From NCBI RefSeq assembly GCF_003946505.1, contig NZ_RHON01000001.1, positions 472,740 through 536,739 on the forward strand: a DNA stretch of 64,000 nt, read 5' to 3'. The notes beneath the pieces were generated by a model. That model saw only the letters and a program-made list of their open reading frames with translations, was not told the DNA's origin and ran no database searches. The position numbers and the translations under genes are program-made. This stretch comes from Companilactobacillus mishanensis. GTDB taxonomy: Bacteria > Bacillota > Bacilli > Lactobacillales > Lactobacillaceae. Below, piece after piece: positions 44,339 to 52,888 of the stretch (its first letter is position 1; every line of letters starts with the position of its first letter).

Positions 44339-44923
44339 TGGATCCATTAAATTAAAGCGATTTACTAAGTAAATTATGATAAATCCGAATGCTATTCCTG
44401 AAAATATCCCACTCATCAATGAATTAATAAAATAAAAAAAGATACCAAGAATAACTGCAATCACACTGATTGGCCCAGTAATTTTTGGTGAAATAAAATT
44501 GGAACGTTCGAACTTTACCTGACTATAAAAAATGATCATAAATATTAATAGCATTGAAATAAATATGCTGAAGAGACTTATCACCAAAAGACTATCGACT
44601 TTAATTACATTTAATCGTCCCAGAATTACATATCCAAGAAATAATATATTTGCACAGAATAGCAATATTATTAATTTAGACATTTTTTTTGAAACGTTAT
44701 CACGACTTAAATATTTAGAAACATCAGGATCATCCTTGATCAAGATATCTAAAGACACATCGAAATAATCGCTAATACTGATTAAACTATCAATATCTGG
44801 AAAACTATTCCCCGTTTCCCAACTTGAGATAGTTTGACGACTGACTTTCATGTCTTGCGATAATTCTAACTGAGTTATCTTTTTTGCATGCCTGAGCTGT
44901 TGTAATCTATTCCCAAATTTCAT
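44327..44923 (-). CDS. XRE-family regulator with C-terminal membrane domain
   Basis: A 198-residue protein: N-terminal Cro/C1-type helix-turn-helix (about 1-62, RLQQLRHAKKITQLELSQDM...SRQTISSWETGNSFPDIDSL) and four membrane segments in the C-terminal half (about 82-100, 108-132, 145-162, 168-188). It is a membrane-tethered regulator, so it may sense an envelope signal. It converges on the DUF6440/DUF2628 pair; GAGGGAAGAT precedes the ATG. Target unknown. Confidence 0.88.
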   Translation of the reverse strand: MKFGNRLQQLRHAKKITQLELSQDMKVSRQTISSWETGNSFPDIDSLISISDYFDVSLDILIKDDPDVSKYLSRDNVSKKMSKLIILLFCANILFLGYVILGRLNVIKVDSLLVISLFSIFISMLLIFMIIFYSQVKFERSNFISPKITGPISVIAVILGIFFYFINSLMSGIFSGIAFGFIIIYLVNRFNLMDPNKK

Positions 44924-45201
44924 GTATCTTCCCTCCTCTACCTGATAATCAAAGTATATTTTAATTAGATATAATTACCTAGCAAAGTTTCTAAGCATCC
45001 ATATTTTATGCATAACGGCGTAACAAGCGGTAATGATTATTTCAATAATTTTAGTGCCACATTAAGATACCATTACGTCAGCATCTAATACATATATATT
45101 TGTTACAATGAATTTGATTTAGGCTTATTAAGTTTAGATATATATTGTTGTGTCCAAATACTGACGACTAGAAAAGCTGAAGTATCCTGGGGAGGATTAC
45201 T

Positions 45202-45846
45202 ATGAGAAAAGATAAAGTAAAGAAACCGTTTTACAAAAAATGGTGGTTTTGGATAATCATCGTCATAGTACTAATTTTTGTTATCGGTGGTATGAATGGA
45301 TCGAAAGGAGATTCTAATTCTTCAAAATCTTCTGATTCAAGCAACTCTACATCAAAGAAATCTTCAAATAATAAAATAACAAAGTCTCAATATGATGCAA
45401 TCACATTGGGAGAAACTGATGGTGCAACATCTGAGTCAATCAAGAAAGAATTCGGTAAAGCCACTTCAACATCAACAACTACCATTGAGGGTGTTCAAGC
45501 TGACCAGATGACTTGGAACAAATTATCAAATGCTGACTTTACTGGAACAGTGTTAGTTGGCTTCTCTAATGGCCATGCAATAAGTAAATCAATCACAGGA
45601 CTAAAAATTGATAGAAAATCTAAATTAACTTTAGATGATTTCAATAAAATTCAAAATGGACAAAGTGAATCTGACGTAACAAAAGAACTAGGGAAACCAA
45701 ATGGCTATACTGAAACTTCTGTTGCAGGTTCTACTACAAAAATGCTCGAATATACTTCAGGAATCAAAGGAAGTTTAGGAGCAAACTTTAATATCACAAT
45801 TACTGACGGTGCCGTAAGCGGTAAGTCACAAACTAGCTTAGAATAA
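45202..45846 (+). CDS. membrane-anchored protein with two DUF3862/BamE-like repeats
   Basis: A 214-residue protein with a membrane anchor at about residues 14-32 (WWFWIIIVIVLIFVIGG), a Ser/Asn/Lys linker, and two copies of a small BamE-like unit: KSQYDAITLGETDGATSESIKKEFGK (about 60-85) and TLDDFNKIQNGQSESDVTKELGKP (about 145-170), each the helix-turn-helix part of DUF3862. TGGGGAGGA precedes the ATG. Similar proteins are common surface proteins of lactobacilli; function unknown. Confidence 0.82.
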   Translation: MRKDKVKKPFYKKWWFWIIIVIVLIFVIGGMNGSKGDSNSSKSSDSSNSTSKKSSNNKITKSQYDAITLGETDGATSESIKKEFGKATSTSTTTIEGVQADQMTWNKLSNADFTGTVLVGFSNGHAISKSITGLKIDRKSKLTLDDFNKIQNGQSESDVTKELGKPNGYTETSVAGSTTKMLEYTSGIKGSLGANFNITITDGAVSGKSQTSLE

Positions 45847-45849
45847 AAT

Positions 45850-45880
45850 AAAAGTCATCTCAATCAGAGATGGCTTTTTT
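45850..45880 (+). terminator. terminator after the DUF3862 gene
   Basis: AAGTCATCTC-AATCA-GAGATGGCTT hairpin with T run. Confidence 0.85.
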
Positions 45881-45883
45881 GGA

Positions 45884-45930
45884 CAAAAAAATTCCTCTAA
45901 ATTCAAAATGATTTAGAGGAAATTTTTTTA
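45884..45930 (-). terminator. terminator of the 74-residue gene
   Basis: AATTTCCTCTAAATC...GATTTAGAGGAATT (both strands symmetric) with T runs, at the stop of the minus-strand gene. Confidence 0.85.
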
Positions 45931-46152
45931 TTTTTTGAGGTTCTTTTCACAGTATGCTCTGACATTGTCATCTGTGTCACTTAGAAATGGCATCATGGCT
46001 TTTTCAGTTTCGTCAGTGTTGTGTTCGTTGCTTTCCATAATGTGATTCCAGATAGCGTCACGAACGATTGTCTTGTCATCGCTCCAGTCAAAAGCCTCAC
46101 TCATTTTAATGTTTAAAACTTCAGGTTCTGTTGCAATATCTGATTCTGCCAT
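45928..46152 (-). CDS. uncharacterised 74-residue acidic protein
   Basis: GGAGGCTATATA precedes the ATG. The product is acidic and helical (SDIATEPEVLNIKMSEAFDWSD, then DETEKAMMPFLSDTDDNVRAYCEKNL), without membrane segment or signal. It looks like one or two HEAT-like helices (FLSDTDDNVRAYCEK), but I do not recognise a family. Single gene with own terminator. Confidence 0.65.
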   Translation of the reverse strand: MAESDIATEPEVLNIKMSEAFDWSDDKTIVRDAIWNHIMESNEHNTDETEKAMMPFLSDTDDNVRAYCEKNLKK

Positions 46153-46382
46153 ATTATATAGCCTCCTTAGTTACAACTTCATTGTAGTTCTCTTTTCAGA
46201 AAGTGGCGTAAATAACCCTCCATTTTTTCAATAAAATAAATTAAGTTATATTATCTGCTAAATTAGTCTAAAACTAATATCCTGATAAAAAATACTTAAC
46301 GGTTACTATATTTCATCTATTAATTTATTTAAAACAGTATATATTTAATGGTGAGTAAAATAATTCAAATGGAGGAATTATA

Positions 46383-47177
46383 ATGGATCTACATTTAACA
46401 AATAAATCTGCACTTATTACTGGTTCTACTAAAGGTATCGGAAAAGCAATTGCTATCGAAATGGCCCGTGAGGGTGCCAATGTAATTATTAACGGACGTA
46501 AAGCTGAAGATGTTGATACTGTTGTTGAAGAAATAAAATCTAACTTTCCAAATACTGATCCACAAGCTGCACCAGCTGATATTTCTCAAGAATCAGAACG
46601 CCAAAATCTATTTGAGAAATTCCCTAAGGTCGACATTTTGATCAACAACATGGGTATCTTCCAGCCGATGGAATATTGGGATATTAGTGATGACACTTGG
46701 GAAAAGTTTTTCAAAATAAATGTTTTAGCTGGAAATTCACTGGCCAAATTCTACTTACCCAAAATGCTGGATCAAGATTTCGGACGTATAATATTTATTG
46801 CCAGCGAAGAGGCTGTTATGCCTTCTGGTGAAATGCCACAATATAGTATGACAAAATCAATGAATTTATCGCTTGCAAAGAGTTTATCCAAATTAACAGT
46901 TGCCACCCACGTCACTGTGAACACCGTTATGCCGGGCTCAACTCTAACTGAAGGCGTTTCAAATATGCTCAATGACATGTACAAAGATTCTGATATTCCT
47001 AAATCAGAATGGGAAGCTGACTTCATGAAAAATCATCGTTCACGTTCACAAATTCAAAGACTTATTAGACCAGAGGAAATCGGCCGTTTTGTTGCTTATG
47101 TTTCAAGCCCAGATTCTTCATCGTTCTCAGGTGAAGCACTACGTTTAGATGGTGGCCTAGTTCCAACAATTTTTTAA
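46383..47177 (+). CDS. short-chain dehydrogenase/reductase (SDR)
   Basis: A 264-residue classical SDR. Nucleotide-binding TGSTKGIGKAIA at the start, NNMG near residue 90, catalytic Ser in IFIASEEA and the Tyr-x-x-x-Lys pair in QYSMTKS, and C-terminal DGGLVPTIF. The Arg after the first strand (IINGRKAED) suggests NADP(H). GGAGGAATTATA precedes the ATG. Closest in style to the YdfG/FabG-like SDRs of lactobacilli; substrate unknown. Confidence 0.9.
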   Translation: MDLHLTNKSALITGSTKGIGKAIAIEMAREGANVIINGRKAEDVDTVVEEIKSNFPNTDPQAAPADISQESERQNLFEKFPKVDILINNMGIFQPMEYWDISDDTWEKFFKINVLAGNSLAKFYLPKMLDQDFGRIIFIASEEAVMPSGEMPQYSMTKSMNLSLAKSLSKLTVATHVTVNTVMPGSTLTEGVSNMLNDMYKDSDIPKSEWEADFMKNHRSRSQIQRLIRPEEIGRFVAYVSSPDSSSFSGEALRLDGGLVPTIF

Positions 47178-47251
47178 TATCAATTAACAGAACAGCTTAA
47201 CTTTCCAGAGGTTTTGGAAATAAACCTTAGATACTACATATTCTTTTCATT

Positions 47252-47282
47252 AAGTTTTCTCACTGTGAGGGAACTTTTTTTT
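47252..47282 (+). terminator. terminator after the SDR gene
   Basis: AGTTTTCTCAC-TGTGAGGGAACT hairpin followed by T run. Confidence 0.75.
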
Positions 47283-47351
47283 ATTGTTTTCATTATTTAA
47301 TATCTTATTGCAATCATTTAAAATATACTTGTTGATAGAGGAAAATTTAAA

Positions 47352-47786
47352 ATGATCATACAAACTGAGAATCTTTCCGAAAACGAATTAGAAACCATTG
47401 CTAATATTTGGCTACAATCTAATTTATCTACTCATGATTTCATTCCAGCTAAATATTGGCACGACAATTTTGATTCAGTAAAGAACCAACTTGATGCTGC
47501 AAATATTTACCTAGCTTATGACAATGATGACATTGTTGGATTCATGGGGATGAACAATAACTATATTGAGGGAATATTCATTCAAGAACCCAATATGCAT
47601 TCCGGATTAGGTAAAGATTTGATTCACAGTGCCAAAGAAAATTTTGATCAGTTAAATTTATCCGTTTATAGCAAGAATCAATATGCAATCGAATTTTATT
47701 TAGGCCAAGGATTCATAAAAATTTCCGAAGGTATGGATAATGATACCGAAGAATTAGAAATTGAAATGACTTGGTCAAAATCATAA
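47352..47786 (+). CDS. GNAT-family acetyltransferase
   Basis: A 144-residue N-acetyltransferase of the YjaB/YhhY style: ENELETIANIWLQSNLSTHDFIPAKYW at the start, IVGFMGMNNNYIEGIFIQEPNMHSGLGKDLI with the acetyl-CoA Gly-x-Gly loop, and LSVYSKNQYAIEFYLGQGF. The ATG follows AGAGGAAA. The next gene begins 21 bases after its stop. Substrate unknown. Confidence 0.88.
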   Translation: MIIQTENLSENELETIANIWLQSNLSTHDFIPAKYWHDNFDSVKNQLDAANIYLAYDNDDIVGFMGMNNNYIEGIFIQEPNMHSGLGKDLIHSAKENFDQLNLSVYSKNQYAIEFYLGQGFIKISEGMDNDTEELEIEMTWSKS

Positions 47787-47807
47787 CTTACCCAGGAGAA
47801 AAAAACT

Positions 47808-48362
47808 GTGATAATAATTTTAATCACCCTTTTCATAATTTCCGGTATTTTGGTTTGGTACTTTACTAAAAAGAAACCAAATACCCTCTTAAAGAACCTT
47901 TCTTATGGGTTAATGTTGGTTATCTTTATTTCAGCAAAATTTGCCATACCCAACCATAACCAATCTGATAATACTTCACACGAATCGGAACCAAGATCAA
48001 GTTATAATAACAAGAAGAAAAGCATCAATAAATCCTCAAAAAAACAACACTCAAGCAAAAGAAATTCTACCAGTGACAGTGAGGACAATTTGAAATACTA
48101 TGCACAGGCCTTTGGAAATCAAGATGCAGAAAGTATTCAAAAAACGATTGGAGGTCCCTACTCCACTTCCACACTAGATGGTAATATCGTATTTAATTGG
48201 AAAACCAAATTAGGAACTATGATTCGGATAGATGATAATTCTACAGGTATCACAACCGTTTACCTTAAAGATAGTTCGAAACCAAATAATCTTGGTGAAA
48301 AACTTTATACAGGTCATACCATTTATCAAAAATCTCAGAACTCATATTCAAACTATAATTAA
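47808..48362 (+). CDS. membrane-anchored protein, paralogue of the gene at 7459-8076; GTG start
   Basis: A 184-residue product with two N-terminal hydrophobic segments (about 2-18 and 30-46), a Ser/Lys/Asn linker, and a C-terminal domain LKYYAQAFGNQDAESIQKTIGG...MIRIDDNST...LYTGHTIYQK closely matching the gene left of the integrase unit. CAGGAG lies nine bases before the GTG. The pair shows duplication or independent gain inside this genome. Function unknown. Confidence 0.72.
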   Translation: MIIILITLFIISGILVWYFTKKKPNTLLKNLSYGLMLVIFISAKFAIPNHNQSDNTSHESEPRSSYNNKKKSINKSSKKQHSSKRNSTSDSEDNLKYYAQAFGNQDAESIQKTIGGPYSTSTLDGNIVFNWKTKLGTMIRIDDNSTGITTVYLKDSSKPNNLGEKLYTGHTIYQKSQNSYSNYN

Positions 48363-48379
48363 AATAGGAGTACGTCCTG

Positions 48380-48844
48380 ATGAATAATGACGATATTTAT
48401 AAACTTGTACCATATGGAATCCCAGCTGAACACTCTGTCAATTACTTTAAGGGTCAATTAGTATGGATTAAAGAGCTTGAAAAGTCTGCACCTGATCTAG
48501 CAAAAAGCAATTATAATATTATTCTATCTGAATTAATTGAAAGTGGTTTGATTCAAAAAATGGAGGAAGCAGAATCATTAGGTAAGTCTGGGTTCCTAAC
48601 AGAATCAAATGATATTTGTATGAGACTAATAGATTTAAATTACCGTGGTTCTGTAAAGGCGTTCCTTAGATTATGTAAAAATTTTCGCAAACTAAAACAA
48701 TATAAGAAAGAGATTGAATATGCTCAATTATTTTTAAATAAGTTTCAACCTTTATATGGAGGAACAATGTGGATCTCTGAATTTGAAAAAAGGATAAATC
48801 GAGCAGAAATCTTGGATACTAAAAGAGGCGGTGCTATTAAATAG
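48380..48844 (+). CDS. uncharacterised 154-residue helical protein
   Basis: Starts 17 bases after the previous stop, with TAGGAG before the ATG. The product is all-helical in look, with KSGFLTESNDICMRLIDLNYRGSVKAFLRLCKNFRKLKQYKKEIEYAQLF resembling TPR-type helix pairs. No signal or membrane segment. Its stop codon lies inside the terminator hairpin. Probably in one transcript with the GNAT and the membrane-anchored gene. Function unknown. Confidence 0.65.
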   Translation: MNNDDIYKLVPYGIPAEHSVNYFKGQLVWIKELEKSAPDLAKSNYNIILSELIESGLIQKMEEAESLGKSGFLTESNDICMRLIDLNYRGSVKAFLRLCKNFRKLKQYKKEIEYAQLFLNKFQPLYGGTMWISEFEKRINRAEILDTKRGGAIK

Positions 48845-48859
48845 CTCTGCCTCTTTTTT
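48821..48859 (+). terminator. terminator overlapping the stop of the preceding gene
   Basis: AAAGAGGC-GGTGCTATTAAATAGCTCT-GCCTCTTT hairpin followed by T run. Confidence 0.88.
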
Positions 48860-49029
48860 GCGATTCACATAAAAATAATGACTACCAAATTATTTTGACA
48901 AATGTATTAATATTTAAATAACACTGAGAAAAATGATATTACATTTTCAAAATAAAAAAATAGGAATGCTGAATTATCAACATTCCTACTCACAGAATTG
49001 AGAACTTTTATTCTATTTTGTTCTCCAAA

Positions 49030-49113
49030 TGCTGCTGACAAGAGTCGAACTTGCACATGGAAACCCATACAGCGACCTGAACGCTGCGCGTCTGCCAATT
49101 CCGCCACAGCAGC
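49030..49113 (-). tRNA. tRNA-Leu (anticodon CAG)
   Basis: Acceptor GCTGCTG/CAGCAGC, D arm TGGCGGAATTGGCAGACGC, anticodon stem-loop GCAGCGTTCAGGTCGCTG with CAG, a long variable arm typical of Leu, and T arm GTGCAAGTTCGACTCTTGTC. The overlapping short frame starting MAELADAQ is the usual false ORF over this tRNA. Confidence 0.95.
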
Positions 49114-49170
49114 AAAGTACTTTTGTGATATGCTTACATTAAAACGATACCATAAAATAGAGGATATGTA

Positions 49171-50010
49171 ATGCGAAAAATTGATAAATCAATATTAGCT
49201 AAAGTTATAAAACCACGTGATCCTATTTCATATAAGGGCAATTATGGACGAATTCTTATTATTGCTGGATCCATTCATTTCGGAGGTGCTGCGATTCTCT
49301 CCTCCTCAGCTGCAGTATATTCTGGAGCTGGTCTTGTCACAGTTGCAACAACTCCAGAGAAGTTTGCATCCCTCAACACAAGAATTCCCGAAGCGATGAC
49401 TATCGATTATCATGATCAAAAGGAAACACTAAATTCCATTAAACAATCAAACGTTATCGTCATAGGACCCGGTCTGGGTATATCGGAGTTAACTCAATCA
49501 CTAATTAAATCAGTCATTGAAAATACTACTAAAAATCAAACAATAATTTTTGATGCTTCTGCCCTAACAGAAGTTTCTGAAGAAAATATTGACATCACTT
49601 CTATTTCAGCCAATGTTATTTTGACGCCACATCAAGGAGAATGGCAAAGATTGAGTGAACTGGAAATACCTGATCAAACTACCGATAATAACCTTGAGGC
49701 AATAAATAAATTGGCACCAAGCTCATTATTGATCGTCAAAAAACATTTGTCGGAAATATATTATCACGATAATGTCAGTCAGATTAAAGCTGGAAATGCC
49801 GGAATGGCAACTGGTGGTATGGGTGACACTTTGACTGGAGTCATCGCTGCGTTTGTAGGTCAATTTGGATTTTCTGAAGAAACTGTCGCTGCTGCATTAT
49901 TTCTTCATAGCTATATTTCTGATTCGATATATGAAAAATCATTTGTTGTTCTACCTGAAAAATTAATATCAGAAATTCCTCTAGCAATGAAATCGATAAT
50001 TATAAAATAA
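49171..50010 (+). CDS. nnrD: ADP/ATP-dependent NAD(P)H-hydrate dehydratase
   Basis: Repairs hydrated NADH and NADPH together with the epimerase NnrE. The 279-residue product is the stand-alone YjeF C-terminal (ribokinase-like) domain: DPISYKGNYGRILIIAGS, GAGLVTVAT, the ILTPHQGEW region and the phosphate-binding NAGMATGGMGDTLTGVIAAF. The ATG has AGAGGATATGTA upstream. Single gene with a strong terminator; no nnrE domain fused. Confidence 0.95.
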   Translation: MRKIDKSILAKVIKPRDPISYKGNYGRILIIAGSIHFGGAAILSSSAAVYSGAGLVTVATTPEKFASLNTRIPEAMTIDYHDQKETLNSIKQSNVIVIGPGLGISELTQSLIKSVIENTTKNQTIIFDASALTEVSEENIDITSISANVILTPHQGEWQRLSELEIPDQTTDNNLEAINKLAPSSLLIVKKHLSEIYYHDNVSQIKAGNAGMATGGMGDTLTGVIAAFVGQFGFSEETVAAALFLHSYISDSIYEKSFVVLPEKLISEIPLAMKSIIIK

Positions 50011-50052
50011 AGGACTAGTTTGAATTGTAAATAATTCAAACTAGCCTTTTTC
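50007..50052. terminator. bidirectional terminator after nnrD
   Basis: AAGGACTAGTTTGAATT-GTAAAT-AATTCAAACTAGCCTT hairpin between two convergent genes. Confidence 0.92.
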
Positions 50053-50660
50053 TATTCCACTATTATTCCAAACATACCAATCAATATAGCAGCCTGATAT
50101 TGGTTCACCACCAGACCTCTTGCAAGTTCAGGACTGATGATCATAGTCTCAAATTGTGAATCCTTAAAGTCAAATCCTTTAAGCTTCGTTTCACTAAAAT
50201 TGGTTTCAGTTAAATTTGAACCTGCGAATGAAATATCTTTTTTAAGTTGCAATGCTTGAAAGAAGCCACCAGACAAATCACAATTTAAAAATCCAATTTT
50301 TTCAAATCGGCTCTCTGTGAAATTTACCGACGGCATTTTACATTCATTAAAACTAGAATTTTTAAAATAAGAATTATTAAAGTCGGCACCGGACAATTGC
50401 ATGCTGCTTATCTTACAGTTATACCAATTACTTTTATAAAAATTACTACCTGCCAATTGACTATGATGCCATTCAACATTACCAAAACTAATATTGCTAA
50501 AGTCAGTTTGTTCAAAATTACAATGATCAAAGACAATATCAGAATAGTTGGTCGCATCACTATATGAATTGAATTGACAATGATCGTAGTAAAATCCATC
50601 TTCCACTTGGCTAAGCTTTAAAGTTTTGTTTTTAACGGTTTCTATCGGTTCATTCATCAT
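50052..50660 (-). CDS. pentapeptide-repeat protein
   Basis: A 202-residue protein built largely of pentapeptide repeats of the A(D/N)LXX kind, forming a right-handed beta-helix: FDHCNFEQTDFSNISF, SGADFNNSYFKNSSF, VNFTESRFEKIGF, AGSNLTETNFSETKLKGFDF. Some members shield gyrase from quinolones (Qnr, MfpA), most have no known role. Start at ATG 50660 after GGTGTGAT; the second ATG is also possible. Single gene. Confidence 0.9.
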   Translation of the reverse strand: MMNEPIETVKNKTLKLSQVEDGFYYDHCQFNSYSDATNYSDIVFDHCNFEQTDFSNISFGNVEWHHSQLAGSNFYKSNWYNCKISSMQLSGADFNNSYFKNSSFNECKMPSVNFTESRFEKIGFLNCDLSGGFFQALQLKKDISFAGSNLTETNFSETKLKGFDFKDSQFETMIISPELARGLVVNQYQAAILIGMFGIIVE

Positions 50661-50708
50661 TTTTATCACACCATTATCTTATTTATAAGTTAAATAAATA
50701 TATTATAC

Positions 50709-50746
50709 AAAAAAGGAAAGTATCCAGTTGAACACTTTCCTTTTAC
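50709..50746 (-). terminator. terminator of the flippase gene
   Basis: GGAAAGTGTTC-AACT-GGATACTTTCC hairpin (minus strand) with T run. Confidence 0.85.
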
Positions 50747-50749
50747 ATT

Positions 50750-52432
50750 TTATTTGATTCTAACAAGCCTTCTGATTCGGCTTACTTTTGATCCTAATAT
50801 TTTGTCAGCTAATTTAGTCTTCAAAACTAAATATCCATACACGATTGCGCCAATTATTGCTTCAGCGAATAATACAAACAAGCTAACGATTCGATCTGAA
50901 TTTCCAACGAATCTGTAGACGATCCAGTTGATGATAGCAACGACTGCAAACATGGCAATGGAGAAAATTATTATCCCACTAACTCTATTAGCAGTTCTCT
51001 CGATATTAAATGGATATATCTTGTAAAGTTTTCTCAACATTAACCAGCAGATCACGGCCATACTGATACTTGTTGCTACTAACGGACCAAATTCATGGAA
51101 TAAACCAATCATTGGTATTTGAATTACTACTTTAACTATGAAGCCGATTACCAAATACTGAATTGCCAGTCGGTTCCGATAAAGTGCCTGCAGAACAGCG
51201 GATAACACGGTAAACAATCCTAAGAAAATGGACATAATAGAAGAAAATTGTAGCATCCACACGCCAAGCGCATCATAACGATAGAATGTTGTCCACAATG
51301 GTTGAGAAACAGCATACATACCTAAAGCTGAAGGAATCATAATGAAAAAGAACAATTCTAAGGTACTACCGACTTGCGATTCAATATCTTTATTGTCACC
51401 CTTGGCGAACAACCCGGAAAGAATTGGAACAGCTGTAACAGCCATCGCAGTCGACAATGAAACAATGATCATAATTAATTTATTAGCTTGGAAACCAAAT
51501 AATGAATAATAATTATCTAATTGTACTTTTGAAGCATCAACGAACATCAACATAAATTGTCTAAATGTTGACTGGTCGAACAAGTTAAAGAACGTGATAC
51601 CAGCATCCATGATGATGAATGGGAAAGCTTGTTCAAATATTTCTCTAGCAAAACTTTTATCGATTTCGCTTGCTGGTTTACCATTTCTAGATAACGAACG
51701 TAGTTTTGGTAGTTTCCTGAACATATAAAGTAGCAATATTGCAATCGCAAAAATTGCACCAATAAATGCGGCAAACGTTGATTGTGTTACGGCATCAACA
51801 TAACTACCCTTTTGAACTTGCATGATCAAGTATGTTGCTACCAACATGTATGCAACACGAGCTATTTGTTCAACTAATTGAGAAATGGCTGAAGGTGCCA
51901 TATCAGAATATCCCTGCATGTAACCACGTAGGATACTTAGGATTGGTATGACCAGAACGGCGATACCTAATGATTTAATAACAGGAATACTGTTAGGATC
52001 ACTATTTGTGAATAGGAACGCCATCGCAGGAGCACCAAAATACATGATTGCTCCGAAAACTATTCCCATCAAGGCCATAATCTTCAAGCCTTGTTTGAAT
52101 AACCTATTACCAGTGGCATATTCATCCAAAGCGTTATAGTGAGAAATTTGTTTGGAAATTGCTCCAGGAATTCCTGCTGTAGATATAATTAAAAATAAAC
52201 TATAAATATTGTAACCTTTGGCAAACAGAGCATTAGCAGAAGGATATGCGGAACCCATCCAAGCCATCCAAGGGATAATATAAATAGCGCCTAATACACG
52301 TGAAAAAATACTTCCGGCCGTCATCCATGCTGAACCCTTCAACATGGTATCTTGACTCGACGCCTCTGGATTTAGCTTTGGAATAGCCTCTTCCGCACTT
52401 TGCTTTTCTTTTGCGCTCAAAACTTGCACCAC
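50750..52432 (-). CDS. murJ: MurJ-type lipid II flippase (YtgP family)
   Basis: A 560-residue membrane protein of the MOP superfamily with about 14 segments. The N-terminal GSAWMTAGSIFSRVLGAIYIIPW and STAGIPGAISKQIS are characteristic of the YtgP/SpoVB/MurJ branch of Firmicutes that flips lipid II or other polyprenyl-linked sugars. The cytoplasmic N-terminal tail of about 30 residues and the basic C-terminal end (SKVSRIRRLVRIK) are visible. GGTGGTGC precedes the start. By family it is probably the peptidoglycan flippase, but a polysaccharide flippase is not ruled out. Confidence 0.85.
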   Translation of the reverse strand: MVQVLSAKEKQSAEEAIPKLNPEASSQDTMLKGSAWMTAGSIFSRVLGAIYIIPWMAWMGSAYPSANALFAKGYNIYSLFLIISTAGIPGAISKQISHYNALDEYATGNRLFKQGLKIMALMGIVFGAIMYFGAPAMAFLFTNSDPNSIPVIKSLGIAVLVIPILSILRGYMQGYSDMAPSAISQLVEQIARVAYMLVATYLIMQVQKGSYVDAVTQSTFAAFIGAIFAIAILLLYMFRKLPKLRSLSRNGKPASEIDKSFAREIFEQAFPFIIMDAGITFFNLFDQSTFRQFMLMFVDASKVQLDNYYSLFGFQANKLIMIIVSLSTAMAVTAVPILSGLFAKGDNKDIESQVGSTLELFFFIMIPSALGMYAVSQPLWTTFYRYDALGVWMLQFSSIMSIFLGLFTVLSAVLQALYRNRLAIQYLVIGFIVKVVIQIPMIGLFHEFGPLVATSISMAVICWLMLRKLYKIYPFNIERTANRVSGIIIFSIAMFAVVAIINWIVYRFVGNSDRIVSLFVLFAEAIIGAIVYGYLVLKTKLADKILGSKVSRIRRLVRIK

Positions 52433-52840
52433 CTTAAAAACTATCTCTTCAATTATAGCAAAGACTTGTTCTTGGAAACTTAAAAATACACTTTATTCTT
52501 GAAAAAATCAATTTAATTATTGAAACAGAATACTATATATTATGTGTTTTAGACTTCCGATTCCGCCCCAGCGGATTACATTAATGAACGTACGTCGCCT
52601 TTGGCGCGTGCGCAACCTTCTAAAATGTTGGCTACGCCAACAAACAATCAAGGAAGGGAACGTGATGGGTGGATTTTGAACCTTTTTCTAAGCAGCCAAA
52701 ACAATACTGCTAAGAAATATGTCATCCCTGAGCCAAAATCGATTTTGTCTACATCTAATCTTTGAAAAATTAAATTGATCTTTATTGTTACGCAGAAATT
52801 AACATAATTATATACAATTCTTGTACTTGATTAACTACTA
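52433..52840. other. intergenic region with a GC-rich hairpin island
   Basis: About 400 bases without a supported gene. The part around 52555-52745 is markedly richer in G and C than its AT-rich surroundings and holds several inverted repeats: GTCGCC/GGCG(C), GCGCGTGCGC and the perfect TGTTGGC-TAC-GCCAACA (about 52626-52642). Short open frames (for example 46 codons from an ATG at about 52625) have no ribosome site. It could be an RNA gene or a copy of a dispersed palindromic repeat. Confidence 0.5.
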
Positions 52841-52886
52841 AAACAAAAACAGGGTCGAAAACTTTTGTCTTCGACCCTGTTTATAT
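52841..52886 (-). terminator. leuS terminator
   Basis: AACAGGGTCGAAGAC-AAAAG-TTTTCGACCCTGTT hairpin with T run, just after the leuS stop (minus strand). Confidence 0.92.
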
Positions 52887-52888
52887 AC

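Noticed and set aside
45000..45090. GTAATG/CATTAC inverted words upstream of the DUF3862 gene
   Set aside because: Too short and too far apart in AT-rich DNA to support an operator.
48907..49107. Minus-strand open frame starting MAELADAQRSGRCMG
   Set aside because: It lies over tRNA-Leu; this is a well-known false frame created by the tRNA sequence.
52593..52760. Short plus-strand frames (31 and 46 codons) in the GC-rich island
   Set aside because: No ribosome site, odd codon use and overlapping hairpins; treated as a repeat or RNA candidate instead of coding.
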